DNA of 64,000 nucleotides from Terriglobia bacterium. Its GTDB lineage: Bacteria; Acidobacteriota; Terriglobia; Terriglobales; Acidobacteriaceae. The position numbers were made by a program, and so were the translations under genes. The notes under the pieces were generated by a model that saw nothing but the letters and a program-made list of their open reading frames with translations, was not told the DNA's origin and made no database searches. The DNA lies in the NCBI GenBank assembly GCA_020073385.1, contig JAIQFH010000039.1, positions 1-64,000 on the forward strand, read 5' to 3'. Below, piece after piece: positions 32,933-42,998 of the stretch (positions within the stretch are counted from its first letter, which is position 1; each line of letters begins with the position of its first letter).

Positions 32933-33322
32933 ATGAACTCCTGGACCTGCATTCTCGCGGTCTCGCTCCTGTTGGCTGGAGCGAATCCGGCGGTCGCGGT
33001 CGAGCATCCTGGAGTTGTGCCGAAGGATGCAGAGTGCACGTCATGCCACGCGGCGAAAATACGCGGGAAGTCCGTGCATTCGGTGATGGCGACCTCATGC
33101 GACGTGTGTCACGTGACCCAGACCCAGGGCGATATGACGATGGTGAACCTGTCGATGCCCAAGCAGAAAATATGCTTCGCGTGTCATCAGGAGTCGACGG
33201 CATTGCGGGAGCATGTGCCCGCGGTGAAAGGCCAGTGCATCGATTGTCATGATGCGCACAGCAGCGATCAGAAGATGTTGCTGCGGGTGGTCGCGCTTTC
33301 GGCCAAGAGCAAGCAGCGGTAG
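32933..33322 (+). CDS. Small tetraheme c-type cytochrome
   Basis: This 129-residue exported protein has a signal peptide (residues 1-22, ANPAVAV) and four CxxCH motifs: CTSCH, CDVCH, CFACH and CIDCH, spaced 15-30 residues apart. Some lie in the doubled-CxxCH arrangement of small electron carriers. Additional His residues (HSVM, HVTQ, HVPA, HDAH) could serve as second ligands. It is likely a periplasmic electron-transfer protein. No oxidoreductase or maturation gene is adjacent. The ATG follows GGCAGG. The downstream region holds repeats. Confidence 0.9.
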   Translation: MNSWTCILAVSLLLAGANPAVAVEHPGVVPKDAECTSCHAAKIRGKSVHSVMATSCDVCHVTQTQGDMTMVNLSMPKQKICFACHQESTALREHVPAVKGQCIDCHDAHSSDQKMLLRVVALSAKSKQR

Positions 33323-33867
33323 TTTCCTTCCCGATGTTTCTTCATACCTTGCGATTTAAGGCATCAGGCATTCTTTGCGGGCATGGCGGTTTGTTTAACC
33401 GCGGAGATCGCTGAGAAAGGCCGCGGAGGACGCAGAGCACCGCATGCTCAGGTACCAGGAAGATTTCGTCACCGAGAGGGGAATACCTTCGTCCGCATCC
33501 GGGCTCTGCGGAAGTTCCTGCAGCAGAGAAGTCTACTGGCGTGGAAATAGAGCCACTGCGATGAGTTCAGTCGGAGCATTACGCGTCTGCGGCGATGAGG
33601 AGAACCGAGAAGCCACCAGAAATGCATAAAGGATCGGTGCGAGTGGAATCTGGGAGCGGGCCAGTGAGCGGAAGCCAAAATCGCAGAAAGTCAGATGCGG
33701 CGCGGGAATTTTGAGGTTGACAGGTCCGACACTGTATTGGCTACCAGAAAACTCCCGAATTGAGTACAGGAGACAGGGGAGATGGCTCGCGCTGTGCGAT
33801 CTGCCGGCGAAAGGCATTCACCACTAAGGACACGAAGGGGCACGAAGGCAATTCTCTCGCGTTGCGA
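33323..33867. other. Intergenic region with CAC/AGAG-type repeats
   Basis: About 545 bp without a convincing gene. It includes two members of the repeat with CGCGGAGGACGCAGAG (33422-33437) and CACCACTAAGGACACGAAGG (33820-33839), similar to those at 46561, 49311 and 56166. Confidence 0.5.
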
Positions 33868-34332
33868 TCAGGAAAGCGGGCGGCCGATTTCCCAATGGTG
33901 GCCAAAAGGGTCGACTACGCGGCCGAGGCGCCAGTCGTGCTCCTCGGTGACCGCGTAAACTTCCTTGGCGCCGGCTTTCACCGCGCTCGCGAAGGCAGCA
34001 TCGGGGTCAGGAACCGTCAGGATGATTCGGACTGTGATTCCGCCTAGCGATTCGGGGCTGTAGTTATGGTGTTCGGGCGATTCGTCGCTCAGCCAGAATT
34101 CGGCGCCCGCAATCGACAACCTGGCAACCGCGCTCTCGCCATCTCCCATGCGGAATAATTCAACCGCTCCAAAAGCAGCTTTATAGAATTCGACGGCGCG
34201 AGCGCCTCCGCGCACGCAGAGCCAGGGCGCGATGGTGGTTGTGATTTTCGGCGCAGGCTTGCGCGATGGGACGGACTCTCGAGAACTCTTTCTACTCTTC
34301 TTCTTACTGCTCTTCTTTCTACTCGGCGGCAT
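33868..34332 (-). CDS. VOC (glyoxalase/bleomycin resistance) family protein
   Basis: This 154-residue protein has a Lys/Ser/Arg-rich N-terminus (residues 1-28), then a VOC domain starting TIAPWLCVRGGARAVEFYKA. The typical motifs AGAEFWLSDESPEH, ILTVPDPDAAFASAVKAGA and RLGRVVDPFGHHWEIG follow. Such proteins bind a divalent metal and act as lyases, dioxygenases or resistance proteins; the substrate is unknown. The start ATG lies inside the end of a degraded gene (34319-34430). Confidence 0.88.
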   Translation of the reverse strand: MPPSRKKSSKKKSRKSSRESVPSRKPAPKITTTIAPWLCVRGGARAVEFYKAAFGAVELFRMGDGESAVARLSIAGAEFWLSDESPEHHNYSPESLGGITVRIILTVPDPDAAFASAVKAGAKEVYAVTEEHDWRLGRVVDPFGHHWEIGRPLS

Positions 34333-34430
34333 AGGCTCGCTTGAGACCTCCGATGTCGATCTTGTCCATTTGCAGCATGGCCCTCATCACGCGCTGGGAG
34401 GAAGGGAGTGACTTTCGCCATGGATACTCC
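34319..34430 (-). pseudogene. C-terminal fragment of a PhnB-like VOC gene
   Basis: The minus strand encodes SSQRVMRAMLQMDKIDIGGL and KRAYAAE before a stop at 34319. This is the usual C-terminal end of PhnB-like VOC proteins (the (R)VM.AML.M.KIDI..L..A. pattern). No upstream part of such a gene is present. The fragment's last codons overlap the start of the VOC gene in another frame. Confidence 0.5.
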
Positions 34431-34532
34431 GGGGCGGAGGAAATCATATCAGCCTGAACTTGGGAATGGAGTTAATGGAGAGACTTTCTGAGTCGAGAAG
34501 CTTCGAGGTCTCGCGGTAAGGAAAGTCAAAAT

Positions 34533-34568
34533 GCCCACCCTGTCGCACAAAATCGCGACAAGGGTGGC
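34533..34568. repeat. CCCACCC-type hairpin repeat
   Basis: GCCCACCCTGTCGC (34533-34546) pairs with GCGACAAGGGTGGC (34555-34568) with one bulge. It lies about 90 bp before the second prolyl oligopeptidase gene. Confidence 0.65.
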
Positions 34569-34654
34569 CCTCGGGTATTTTTCCGCTTGACGGTGTTGGG
34601 ATCCGTGAGTAAAAGCTGATGTGGCCTGTACGCTATCTTTGTCCGAGGTTTCAA

Positions 34655-36796
34655 ATGAAATTTGCCCATACATCCGCTCTCTGTTTTGTCTTTCTCGCCC
34701 TAGCTACTTATCAATTGGCCGCTCAAGACGGTGTTGGGGTTCTGGCGTATCCGAAACCCAAGACTGTCGACCAAGTGGATGACTATCACGGGGTGAAAGT
34801 GGCGGATCCGTATCGCTGGCTGGAGGACACGGACTCGGCCGACACGCATGTGTGGGTCGAGGAGGAGAACAAGCTGACATTTGGGTATCTGGAGCAGATT
34901 CCGTATCGCAAGGCGATCCGCGACCGGATGATGAAGCTGTGGAACTTCGAGCGCTTCACGGTGCCGCAGCAGCAGGGCGGACGATATTTCTATCAGCACA
35001 ACAACGGGCTGCAGAACCAGAATGTGCTGCTGGTGGCTGAGTCGTTGAATGCCGAACCGCGGCAGTTGCTCGATCCGAATACGTTGTCTTCGGATGGGAC
35101 GGTTGCGCTGGCGGGCGAAGCGGTGACCGATGACGGCAAGCTCATGGCGTACGGGACGGCGGCTTCGGGATCGGATTGGGAGGAGTGGCACGTGCGCGAC
35201 GTGGACACGGGCAAGGACCTTCCGGATCTGGTCAAGTGGGTGAAATTTTCCGGGGCTTCGTGGTCGAAGGATGGAAAAGGCTTTTATTACAGCCGCTACG
35301 ACGAACCGAAAGGAACGGCGCTACGCGATGCGAACTACTTTCAGAAGCTTTACTACCATAAATTGGATACTGCGCAGGCGGAAGACAAACTGATTTACGA
35401 GCGTCCGGACAATAAAGAGTTGGGCTTCGGCGGTTCGGTCACCAATGATGGTCGCTACCTGGTGATCTTTGTGTTTCAGGGGACATCGCCGAAAAACCGG
35501 CTTTACTACAAGGATCTGACGAAGCCGGGCTCGGAGGTGGTGAAGTTGCTGGATGACTTCGATGCGCAGTATCAGTTCGTCGACAATGACGGGCCTGTGT
35601 TCTGGATTCGCACTGATCTGGATGCGCCGCGCGGGAAGTTGATCGCGATTGATACGCGGCATCCGGAGAAGGCGAACTGGAAAACGGTGGTTGAGCAGAG
35701 CGCCGACAAACTGGAAGACGTCAACGTGGTCGACAATTTGTTCCTGCTCGGATATCTGAAAGACGCAAAGACCGAGGTGCGGGTTCACGACTTGCAGGGA
35801 AAATTTCTGCGCAACGTAGATTTGCCGGGGATCGGCACAGCAGCCGGATTCGGCGGGAAGAGAAAAGATAAGGAGACGTTCTACTCGTTCACCAGCTTCA
35901 TCTCGCCTACCACGATTTATCGCTACGACCCGGCGACCGGAAAGAGTTCCATCTTCAAGCAGCCGAAGGTTGACTTCGACGCCACAAAATATGAAACCAA
36001 GCAGGTGTTCTACAACAGTGAGGATGGAACGCGGATTCCGATGTTCCTGACTTACAAAAAAGGATTAAAGCTGGATGGGCAGAATCCGACGCTGCTGTAT
36101 GCCTATGGAGGCTTCGACATTTCCCTCACACCTGGATTTTCTATTCCTACCGTGGTTTGGCTGGAGATGGGAGGCATCTACGCGCAGCCGAACCTGCGCG
36201 GCGGCGGAGAGTATGGGGAAGACTGGCATCTGGCGGGAACGAAGGCGAAGAAGCAGAACGTGTTCGATGATTTCATTGCGGCTGCAGAGTGGCTGATCGA
36301 GAACAAATATACTTCGACGCCGAAGCTTGCGATCCGCGGAGGGAGCAACGGCGGCCTGTTGATCGGGGCAATGTTGACGCAACGTCCGGATCTGTTTGGG
36401 GCGACGCTGCCGCTGGTAGGAGTGATGGACATGCTGCGGTTTCAGAAGTTCACGATCGGATGGGCGTGGACTTCGGATTACGGATCTTCCGACAATGCCG
36501 ACGATTTCAAGGCGCTGTATGCGTACTCGCCGCTGCACAATTTAAAGCCGGGGACGAAGTATCCTCCGACGCTGATTGCGACCGCGGATCACGATGACCG
36601 CGTGGTTCCGGGACATAGCTTCAAGTTCGCGGCGACCATGCAGGCGGATCAGGCGGGCACGGCTCCGGTTTTGATTCGGATTGAGACCAAGGCGGGACAT
36701 GGGGCAGGAAAGCCGATTTCGAAAGTGATCGATCAGACGGCGGATGAGTGGTCGTTCGTGGCTCACAACCTGGGGATGAATGTGACGCTGCAGTAG
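34655..36796 (+). CDS. Prolyl oligopeptidase family S9A serine peptidase (copy 2)
   Basis: This 713-residue exported peptidase has a signal peptide (residues 1-22, YQLAAQ), a propeller domain and an alpha/beta hydrolase domain. The triad is Ser564 (GGSNGG), Asp647 (ADHDDRVVP) and His682 (KAGHGAGKP), nearer the animal prolyl oligopeptidase pattern than copy 1 because both Asp of DDR are present. It shares long blocks with the peptidase at 8189 (YGGF.ISLTP.F, NLRGG.E.GEDWH). ATG 34655 has GAGG 6 nt upstream and starts the signal peptide. It lies next to a chitinase gene but with about 330 bp between them. Confidence 0.94.
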   Translation: MKFAHTSALCFVFLALATYQLAAQDGVGVLAYPKPKTVDQVDDYHGVKVADPYRWLEDTDSADTHVWVEEENKLTFGYLEQIPYRKAIRDRMMKLWNFERFTVPQQQGGRYFYQHNNGLQNQNVLLVAESLNAEPRQLLDPNTLSSDGTVALAGEAVTDDGKLMAYGTAASGSDWEEWHVRDVDTGKDLPDLVKWVKFSGASWSKDGKGFYYSRYDEPKGTALRDANYFQKLYYHKLDTAQAEDKLIYERPDNKELGFGGSVTNDGRYLVIFVFQGTSPKNRLYYKDLTKPGSEVVKLLDDFDAQYQFVDNDGPVFWIRTDLDAPRGKLIAIDTRHPEKANWKTVVEQSADKLEDVNVVDNLFLLGYLKDAKTEVRVHDLQGKFLRNVDLPGIGTAAGFGGKRKDKETFYSFTSFISPTTIYRYDPATGKSSIFKQPKVDFDATKYETKQVFYNSEDGTRIPMFLTYKKGLKLDGQNPTLLYAYGGFDISLTPGFSIPTVVWLEMGGIYAQPNLRGGGEYGEDWHLAGTKAKKQNVFDDFIAAAEWLIENKYTSTPKLAIRGGSNGGLLIGAMLTQRPDLFGATLPLVGVMDMLRFQKFTIGWAWTSDYGSSDNADDFKALYAYSPLHNLKPGTKYPPTLIATADHDDRVVPGHSFKFAATMQADQAGTAPVLIRIETKAGHGAGKPISKVIDQTADEWSFVAHNLGMNVTLQ

Positions 36797-37127
36797 GGTC
36801 GCGGGGCGAGCACTGGGGCTAAAGCCCGATTTATTTCGCGCTGAACGCGGCGCTAAAGCGCCGCTCTTCCACGGTAAATTCGACGCCTTGGAAAGTGTCA
36901 AGGCTCGCATCCGATGGCTTGAAAAGCACGACGGGTGAGGCAAGGTACACGTCTGCGTGCGCTTTCCTCACCGGAAATCAGAATCCCCACCCTATCTCGC
37001 CGAAAAGCGGCGAGTAAGGGTGGGCGTCCTCGGGCGTCACGGCAATTTCGTGGTAAGATTCTCGAACTTTGGGCTGGATGCTGTTCCCGCTATCCGGCCT
37101 CAGACTCTCTCACCGGAGTTGATCGCG
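36797..37127. other. Intergenic region with hairpin repeat
   Basis: The region holds one member of the hairpin repeat, CCCCACCCTATCTCGCC (36985-37001) with GGCGAGTAAGGGTGGG (37009-37024). It also has a self-complementary segment near 36852-36866 (GCGGCGCTAAAGCGCCGC). The reading frame of the chitinase is open upstream to 36957 but lacks signal or ribosome binding site features. Confidence 0.5.
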
Positions 37128-38273
37128 ATGACCTCTTCTTCGCTTCTCTTTCCGCGCCTCGCTTCGCTGCTTCTCATCTTCGCCATCGCAACTTTCTCCT
37201 CGTTTCAGGCTCGCGCGCAGGACGCGCTGCCGAATCATCTTTCCAAACGAGTCGTGGGGGATTACGGGGAGTGGAGCAAGTATCAGACTCCACCGTATGG
37301 GGCGGCGCAGATTCCGTATCACAAGCTGACGCACATCAATCACGCAGGTGTGTCGTTCGATGCTTACGGCAACTTGTCGGTGCCGGATGGATTCATCGAG
37401 GCGGAGTTGAATCACCGCGCGCATGCGGCGGGAGTGAAGGTGATGCTTTTACTCGGCGGCGATTTTTCGGGAGTCGAAGCCAGTGGTGCCATACAAACAC
37501 TGGTCGACAACATTGCTGCCATGGAGAAGCAGCACGGATACGACGGCGTGGATATTGACTGGGAATATCCGGAGACGGCCACAGATCGGAAATTTCTGGT
37601 CACTCTGATGGCAAAGTTGCGGGAGTCGAATCCGCAATATGTGTTGTCGATCGACGCGCCGCCGTGGGGCGGATTCGGGTACGACCTGAAGCATCTGCAA
37701 ATATCGCTGGACTACGTCAACATCATGATGTACGACTGCGCGGGGCCGTGGACGGCGTATGGGCAGCTGAATTCACCGATCTTCTGGAATTGGCACGATC
37801 CGGCTCCTTACGAGTGTCAGCCGGGCGGAAGCGTGCACGATGCGGCCAACATTTTCCTGAAGCACATGCCGGCCAAGAAACTTAACATGGGCACGCCGTT
37901 TTACGGCTACCGCTACGGCAACATCAACCAGGAGTTTGGACTGTGTCCGAACTCGGCGTCGACGGCGGACGGTGAGTGCGACTGGGCCGTGCGGTCTGGG
38001 AACTACGGCACGGACTTCAAGCCGTTGATCAACCAGCGTGGCTGGCAAACCTTTTACGATCCGGTGGCGATGGTTCCCTACATGTTGCGGGCGAATGGCG
38101 GGAATGGGTACATCACCTATGACGATGCGTTCTCAACTTATTTTCGCGTGTGGTACGCGGACTGGCAGCGTGGGCTGGGGGGAACGTTCATGTGGTCGCT
38201 CGACGCGGACTATGACGGGCACTCGCAAGATCTGATGGATGCGATGTATAACGCTTCGTTGAGTGCGCGATAG
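37128..38273 (+). CDS. GH18 chitinase-like enzyme
   Basis: This 381-residue exported protein has a signal peptide (residues 1-31, FQARAQ) and a GH18 barrel. The catalytic motif is DGVDIDWE (Asp139, Asp142, Asp144, Glu146), matching DxxDxDxE, preceded by KVMLLLGGDFSG (the SxGG-type strand). IMMYDCAGPW fits the following conserved substrate-binding strand. Glu146 is the predicted proton donor. It probably cuts chitin or a related N-acetylglucosamine polymer outside the cell. CCGGAG lies 9 nt before ATG 37128. No carbohydrate-binding module is seen. Confidence 0.92.
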   Translation: MTSSSLLFPRLASLLLIFAIATFSSFQARAQDALPNHLSKRVVGDYGEWSKYQTPPYGAAQIPYHKLTHINHAGVSFDAYGNLSVPDGFIEAELNHRAHAAGVKVMLLLGGDFSGVEASGAIQTLVDNIAAMEKQHGYDGVDIDWEYPETATDRKFLVTLMAKLRESNPQYVLSIDAPPWGGFGYDLKHLQISLDYVNIMMYDCAGPWTAYGQLNSPIFWNWHDPAPYECQPGGSVHDAANIFLKHMPAKKLNMGTPFYGYRYGNINQEFGLCPNSASTADGECDWAVRSGNYGTDFKPLINQRGWQTFYDPVAMVPYMLRANGGNGYITYDDAFSTYFRVWYADWQRGLGGTFMWSLDADYDGHSQDLMDAMYNASLSAR

Positions 38274-38965
38274 ACGGATGCATTGACTGATGCCATGCGG
38301 ACGCGCATAGACAGTTGTCCTGTTTGATCAACGCCCATCTTGTTGTTGCACGCCAGCGGCCAGGGACTATGTAGGTAGCACGCTCATCGCGAATGCCATC
38401 TCCACTACAAATATTCGTATCTTTCTGCTCAACTCCTTACTGTTTCTGGAATTGATTTTCTCCAATCTGTAATCTGCTGATTGTTCTTTGGATTTCGGCG
38501 CCTCGCCTTCGCGCCCAAATGCGAAACTGAACAACTTCACAGCGGTTCTCTTGTTGGGTAGTGTCCGATGTTTTGAAACAGCGCAAGCAGCACGGCGCCT
38601 AACCAGATTGAAGATGGGCTCTTCACAAAGCTGTGTGAGGTTTTACTGGAAAACAAAGTACCTTCGATCAGCAGCCTAAGGGCTGCGTAATTCTAGTCAC
38701 CGACTTTTCGCTGGTGAGTCCGGCGCAAGATCGAGCCCGACGCGAATACATCTGCCCGAGTAGCTCGCTCCAACAATTCACACACAAAAGATTCGACAAA
38801 CAAAACGCCGGCAGTGGTTTTGTCCTGCTTCCAACAAAGCGAAGACCAAGCAGCTAAATCCATCCGCGACTTTGGCGAGGATATTGCACCTTGGAATCTT
38901 GAGCCAAGGTGTCACTTCTGCGCGGAGACCTGTCGCTCAGCACCAACAAAAGTCTGGAGGCTTGT
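38274..38965. other. Long intergenic region
   Basis: About 690 bp between the chitinase and the receptor gene. I see no gene, known RNA or member of the repeat families. The region is AT-richer than its surroundings in its first half. It probably holds the receptor's promoter and leader. Confidence 0.4.
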
Positions 38966-41900
38966 ATGTTAGAGATGTTTTTCGAAAAGAAGACAGCGCC
39001 ACTTGTCATTGTCATGTTGCTTGTGGTTACCGGCTTGGCTTTCGGCCAAGGCATCGTCACCGGCTCCATCTCGGGGATGGTCCTCGATCCGCAAGGAGCG
39101 GTGGTACCCGGGGCCGAGGTGCGCGCCACGCAAACGGAAACCAACCGGGTCTTCGCCACCACAAGTTCGAATGGAGGCGTGGTTGAGCTTCCGTCATTGC
39201 CTCCAGGCACATATAGGGTCACAGTGAACGCGAAGGGATTCGCCGCGTACAGCGCGCAGAACGTGATCGTCGCCGTGGGCAAGGATTCTGCGCTGGGAAG
39301 CATCAGGCTCAATGTGGGAACGTCGTCCGAGACGGTGACGGTCGAAGGCGCGGCTCCCATTGTCGAGAGCACCACTGACCAGCTTTCGCAAACCTTCGGC
39401 ACTCAGGAAGTCGCCAGCGTTCCTCTGGGGAATGCCTACGATTCGTTCGTGCTCTTCACACCGGGTGTTGCCACGGTCGGCAGCGGTGGTTTCGAAAATA
39501 CCAACGGCGCAGCACTTTCGATCAACGGCCAGCGCGGACGCTCCAACAATTTCCAGCTCGACGGCCAGAATAATAATGACAACACCATCGGCGGCCCATC
39601 ATTCTTCTTTGGCAATCCAGACGCCATTGCGGAGTTGCAAGTCGTCACCAACTTCGATGCCGAATATGGCCGCAACATGGGCGGCGTAGTGAACTATGTC
39701 ACCAAGGGTGGCACCAATCAGTTTCACGGCACGGGCTACGAATTCTGGCAGGGCGACACCTTCGACTCTCTGCAGAATCAAGAGAAGAATCCGCTATTTG
39801 GTTTCTGCCCATCCGGAGTAAGTCCCAGCACTGGATGCACGAAACCTGTGCTGCCGCAGTATGTGCAGAACCAATTCGGCGGCACCATGGGCGGCCCGAT
39901 CAAGCGTGACAAGGTGTGGTTCTTCGGGTCAGGGAATTTCCAGCGCAACCGGTCTGCGGGTGCTCCGATTTTTTCCAACGGAGCCCTTACTCCGGATGCA
40001 AATGGAATTCAGCAGCTGCAAACGGCATTTCCTGACAGCCCCGCCGTGGCAGCACTGGCGCAGTGGGGGCCGGCTACTCTCAAAATAGGGAATCCCACCT
40101 TCAGCGGGCTTACCTCTGTGCCCGTGACAGGTCCTGGGGGAGTGACAGTGCCAATCGAAATGGGGCAACTGACCCGCTCGCTGACGCAGCCCTTCAATGA
40201 TTACGAGGGTACCGGGCGCATCGATGTTCAGCTGACCAACAAAGATCGTTTCTTCGGGCGTTATCTGTTCCAGCAGCAAGGTCAATCAAACCTCCCGATC
40301 GGCGGAGCGGCTGGCGCTCAGGGACAGATCTATACCGTCTACGGCCGCGACCAGCAGATCGGGTTGGATCTGACTCACACTTTCAGTCCCTCGCTGCTCA
40401 ACCAGGTTCGATTTAGCTACTCGCGTGCTCTCTCGAGATTCGATGGCGGTGGGTTCCCAACCTGCTTACTGGCAAACCAGGGTGCCTGCCCGCCTCAGAT
40501 CTTTATTCTTGATCCCTCGGTGTTGGGCGTCGGCCAGTTCCTTGTGTTTCCTCAAGGCCGCATCATCAATGTCTATGAAGTGCAAGACAATGCCTCCCTG
40601 GTTCATGGCAAGCATGTGATGAAGTGGGGCGGCTCGTACGATCGGCAGCGCTCTCCCAACTACGGCCTGTTCGAGGAGAATGGGCTCTTTATCTACCCGG
40701 ATTTCAACTCCTATATTCAGAATGCGCCAGTGCAGACCCAGGTGGCATATGGGCAGAATGCATTGCGCTTCAAGGAGAACGACTTCTCCCTGTACTTCCA
40801 GGACGACTGGAGGCTCAAGGACAATCTCACGGTGAATCTCGGGTTGCGGTGGGAGTTCTACCAGCAGGCCGGCAACCTGCTGCACGACGAGAGTGTGGCC
40901 CGGCAGAAGGGTCCCAATGCGCTTTGGGACCAGACGCTGCCCCTAAGCCTCACCACGGTGCCGCATATTCCGAACCACTATAAGAATTTTGGTCCCGTGG
41001 TCGGGTTTGCCTGGACGCCGCATTTCCTGCCGCGTCTGCTCGGTAGCGACCAGACCGTCGTTCGCGGTGGCTTCCGCATCGCGTATGACGTCAGCTATTA
41101 CAATCTCCAAAGCAATATTGGCGGATCTTCTCCGTTTACCAACCTGGCCACGATTCCGGACTCAACAGGGACGGCCGCCGCTGGCTTGCCAAGTGTCCCT
41201 ACCCTGGATGGTGCTAGCATCGCTGCGGCGCTCTTCCCCCTCGCACCCAAGGGGAATCCGGGGCTTGCTACTGAGCTTCAATTCGGCAACAACTTCCGCA
41301 ATCCCTATTCCGAGCAGTGGAACCTGGGTGTTCAGCGACAGATCGGCAGACGGATGGCAGCTGAAGTACGCTACGTGGGCAATCACGGTGTGGGCAATTT
41401 CCAGGAAATCAATGGCAATCCCGACGTGTTGGCCCTAACCAGCAACGGCTTTGGTAACTTCGTTCCTGCCGGTCTGACCCCATGCACGACTCCGGGTCAA
41501 CCCGGTTCAACCGGAGCCGATCAGTTCGGTAATCCTGTTGGCTACGCGAATTGCAACTTTAGCCGGGTGATTCAGTATGCCAATACGGGCTTTTCGATCT
41601 ATCACGGCCTGCAGAGTCAGTTCAGGCTACAGAACTGGCATGGCTTTACCGGACAGATCTCCTACACCTTCAGCAAGACAATTGATAATGCCTCTGAGGC
41701 GTTCTCATCCCTGTCGGGCTTGGGCACGCTCTTCAATCTGTCCCAAAGTCCGTTTGACGTCAGCGGGGCGGAACGCGCGATTAGCAGTTACAGCTATCCC
41801 CACGTGCTGGGCTTGCTGTGGGTTTACGACCTGCCGTTCCGGCATGAACAGGCTGGTTTGTTAGGGCACTTGCTCGGCGGTTGGCAGATTAATGGCACGT

Positions 41901-42481
41901 ATCGTTACAACAGCGGTCAACCGTGGACGGTCGTGCAGAATTCCGGCCAGGGATTATGCGACCCAACCGATTTCACGGGTGGCACGCTTGACACCTGCCG
42001 TCCGATCTTGAGCAGCGCAAGCGCACCTTTCAATTCAGTCGGGATCTGCAACGATGCAACGGCCGCGGATTGCGGCATCACGAACCTGACCACCGGTGCT
42101 GCAACAAGTTTAAGCCAGGTCCGTTGGATCGTTAACGATGTCAATGCCGCAAAATTCTTCGGTTCTCCGTTCCTTGGGGTCGGCCGAAACACCGAACGTG
42201 GTCAGCCCGTCAATACCATCAACATGGCCGTCTTTAAAAACACCAGAATCACCGAACGCCTCACCATTCAGTTGCAGGCCGAAGCGTTCAACTTGTTCAA
42301 CCACCAGTGGCTGGGCATTCCGAACGTAAACGTGGATAGCGCCAACGTCGGCGGGTCCAACCAGTTCGGCAGTTTGGCTTTTAACCCCAACGGCGGCGAC
42401 AGCAATTTCGGCACCGCCAATATCAATAGCGATGGCATTGGACGCCGCCGTTTGCAGTTCGGCGCCAAGGTCATCTTCTAA
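38966..42481 (+). CDS. Oar-like TonB-dependent receptor
   Basis: This 1171-residue outer membrane protein has a signal peptide (about 1-27, VVTGLAFGQ), a carboxypeptidase-regulatory-like domain (about 30-115, GSISGMVLDPQGAVVPGAEV, with PGTYRVTVNAKGF) and a plug domain (GQRGRSNNFQLDGQNNNDNT, then EYGRNMGGVVNYVTKGGTNQ). A long beta barrel ends GRRRLQFGAKVIF. This is the architecture of the large Oar-like receptors abundant in Acidobacteriota, usually linked to carbohydrate or peptide uptake. ATG 38966 has TCTGGAGG 5 nt upstream. It is next to a chitinase but separated by about 690 bp, so a functional link is only suggested. Confidence 0.93.
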   Translation: MLEMFFEKKTAPLVIVMLLVVTGLAFGQGIVTGSISGMVLDPQGAVVPGAEVRATQTETNRVFATTSSNGGVVELPSLPPGTYRVTVNAKGFAAYSAQNVIVAVGKDSALGSIRLNVGTSSETVTVEGAAPIVESTTDQLSQTFGTQEVASVPLGNAYDSFVLFTPGVATVGSGGFENTNGAALSINGQRGRSNNFQLDGQNNNDNTIGGPSFFFGNPDAIAELQVVTNFDAEYGRNMGGVVNYVTKGGTNQFHGTGYEFWQGDTFDSLQNQEKNPLFGFCPSGVSPSTGCTKPVLPQYVQNQFGGTMGGPIKRDKVWFFGSGNFQRNRSAGAPIFSNGALTPDANGIQQLQTAFPDSPAVAALAQWGPATLKIGNPTFSGLTSVPVTGPGGVTVPIEMGQLTRSLTQPFNDYEGTGRIDVQLTNKDRFFGRYLFQQQGQSNLPIGGAAGAQGQIYTVYGRDQQIGLDLTHTFSPSLLNQVRFSYSRALSRFDGGGFPTCLLANQGACPPQIFILDPSVLGVGQFLVFPQGRIINVYEVQDNASLVHGKHVMKWGGSYDRQRSPNYGLFEENGLFIYPDFNSYIQNAPVQTQVAYGQNALRFKENDFSLYFQDDWRLKDNLTVNLGLRWEFYQQAGNLLHDESVARQKGPNALWDQTLPLSLTTVPHIPNHYKNFGPVVGFAWTPHFLPRLLGSDQTVVRGGFRIAYDVSYYNLQSNIGGSSPFTNLATIPDSTGTAAAGLPSVPTLDGASIAAALFPLAPKGNPGLATELQFGNNFRNPYSEQWNLGVQRQIGRRMAAEVRYVGNHGVGNFQEINGNPDVLALTSNGFGNFVPAGLTPCTTPGQPGSTGADQFGNPVGYANCNFSRVIQYANTGFSIYHGLQSQFRLQNWHGFTGQISYTFSKTIDNASEAFSSLSGLGTLFNLSQSPFDVSGAERAISSYSYPHVLGLLWVYDLPFRHEQAGLLGHLLGGWQINGTYRYNSGQPWTVVQNSGQGLCDPTDFTGGTLDTCRPILSSASAPFNSVGICNDATAADCGITNLTTGAATSLSQVRWIVNDVNAAKFFGSPFLGVGRNTERGQPVNTINMAVFKNTRITERLTIQLQAEAFNLFNHQWLGIPNVNVDSANVGGSNQFGSLAFNPNGGDSNFGTANINSDGIGRRRLQFGAKVIF

Positions 42482-42998
42482 GCGGTCGTTGATTCAATCA
42501 CGGCCCGCAGATCCCGGAGTCTCTTCCGTGGTCGGTGGGCCGTTTTTAGTTTGGTTTCTCGAACATCCCATCGAGAGAGTCAAAAACCCCACCCTGTCGC
42601 AAAAATCGCGACAAGGGCGAGGCACCCACAAGCGTTTAATTCCCTTCTGATGTGAAGGCGGTGGCTCGAATCAAATGCGATTGTTTGCCCGAAGTGGGAA
42701 GGGGTCCGTTGCTGTCTGCGTTATCGGTTTGACCCTGCCTATCCAACGTGTTATAAATGCCCGTTTTGCGCTGGGAAGCCGGGAGTAGAGAGTTAGTTCT
42801 CTATTTTTTGGACGGCTTGTGCAACACGCCCCGGCGCGAGACCCGACGCGGCCAAGCTCCAACACTCCTTAGGTCTTGCGGTGGAAGCGTGATCGGATGA
42901 GCTCCAATTGATGCCAAGCGGCCAAGTGGGGCACGCGTTTCCTGAAATGTAGCCAAAAGACGTTATCTCGGAATGCCGTTCTAATACGGAGGACTCAT
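42482..42998. other. Intergenic region with hairpin repeat
   Basis: It contains a member of the hairpin repeat, CCCCACCCTGTCGC (42587-42600) with GCGACAAGGGCG (42608-42619), about 105 nt after the receptor stop. No gene or known riboswitch was recognised before the pyrophosphatase. Confidence 0.5.

Noticed and set aside
42482-42998. Possible riboswitch before the pyrophosphatase
   Set aside because: No conserved riboswitch core was recognisable.
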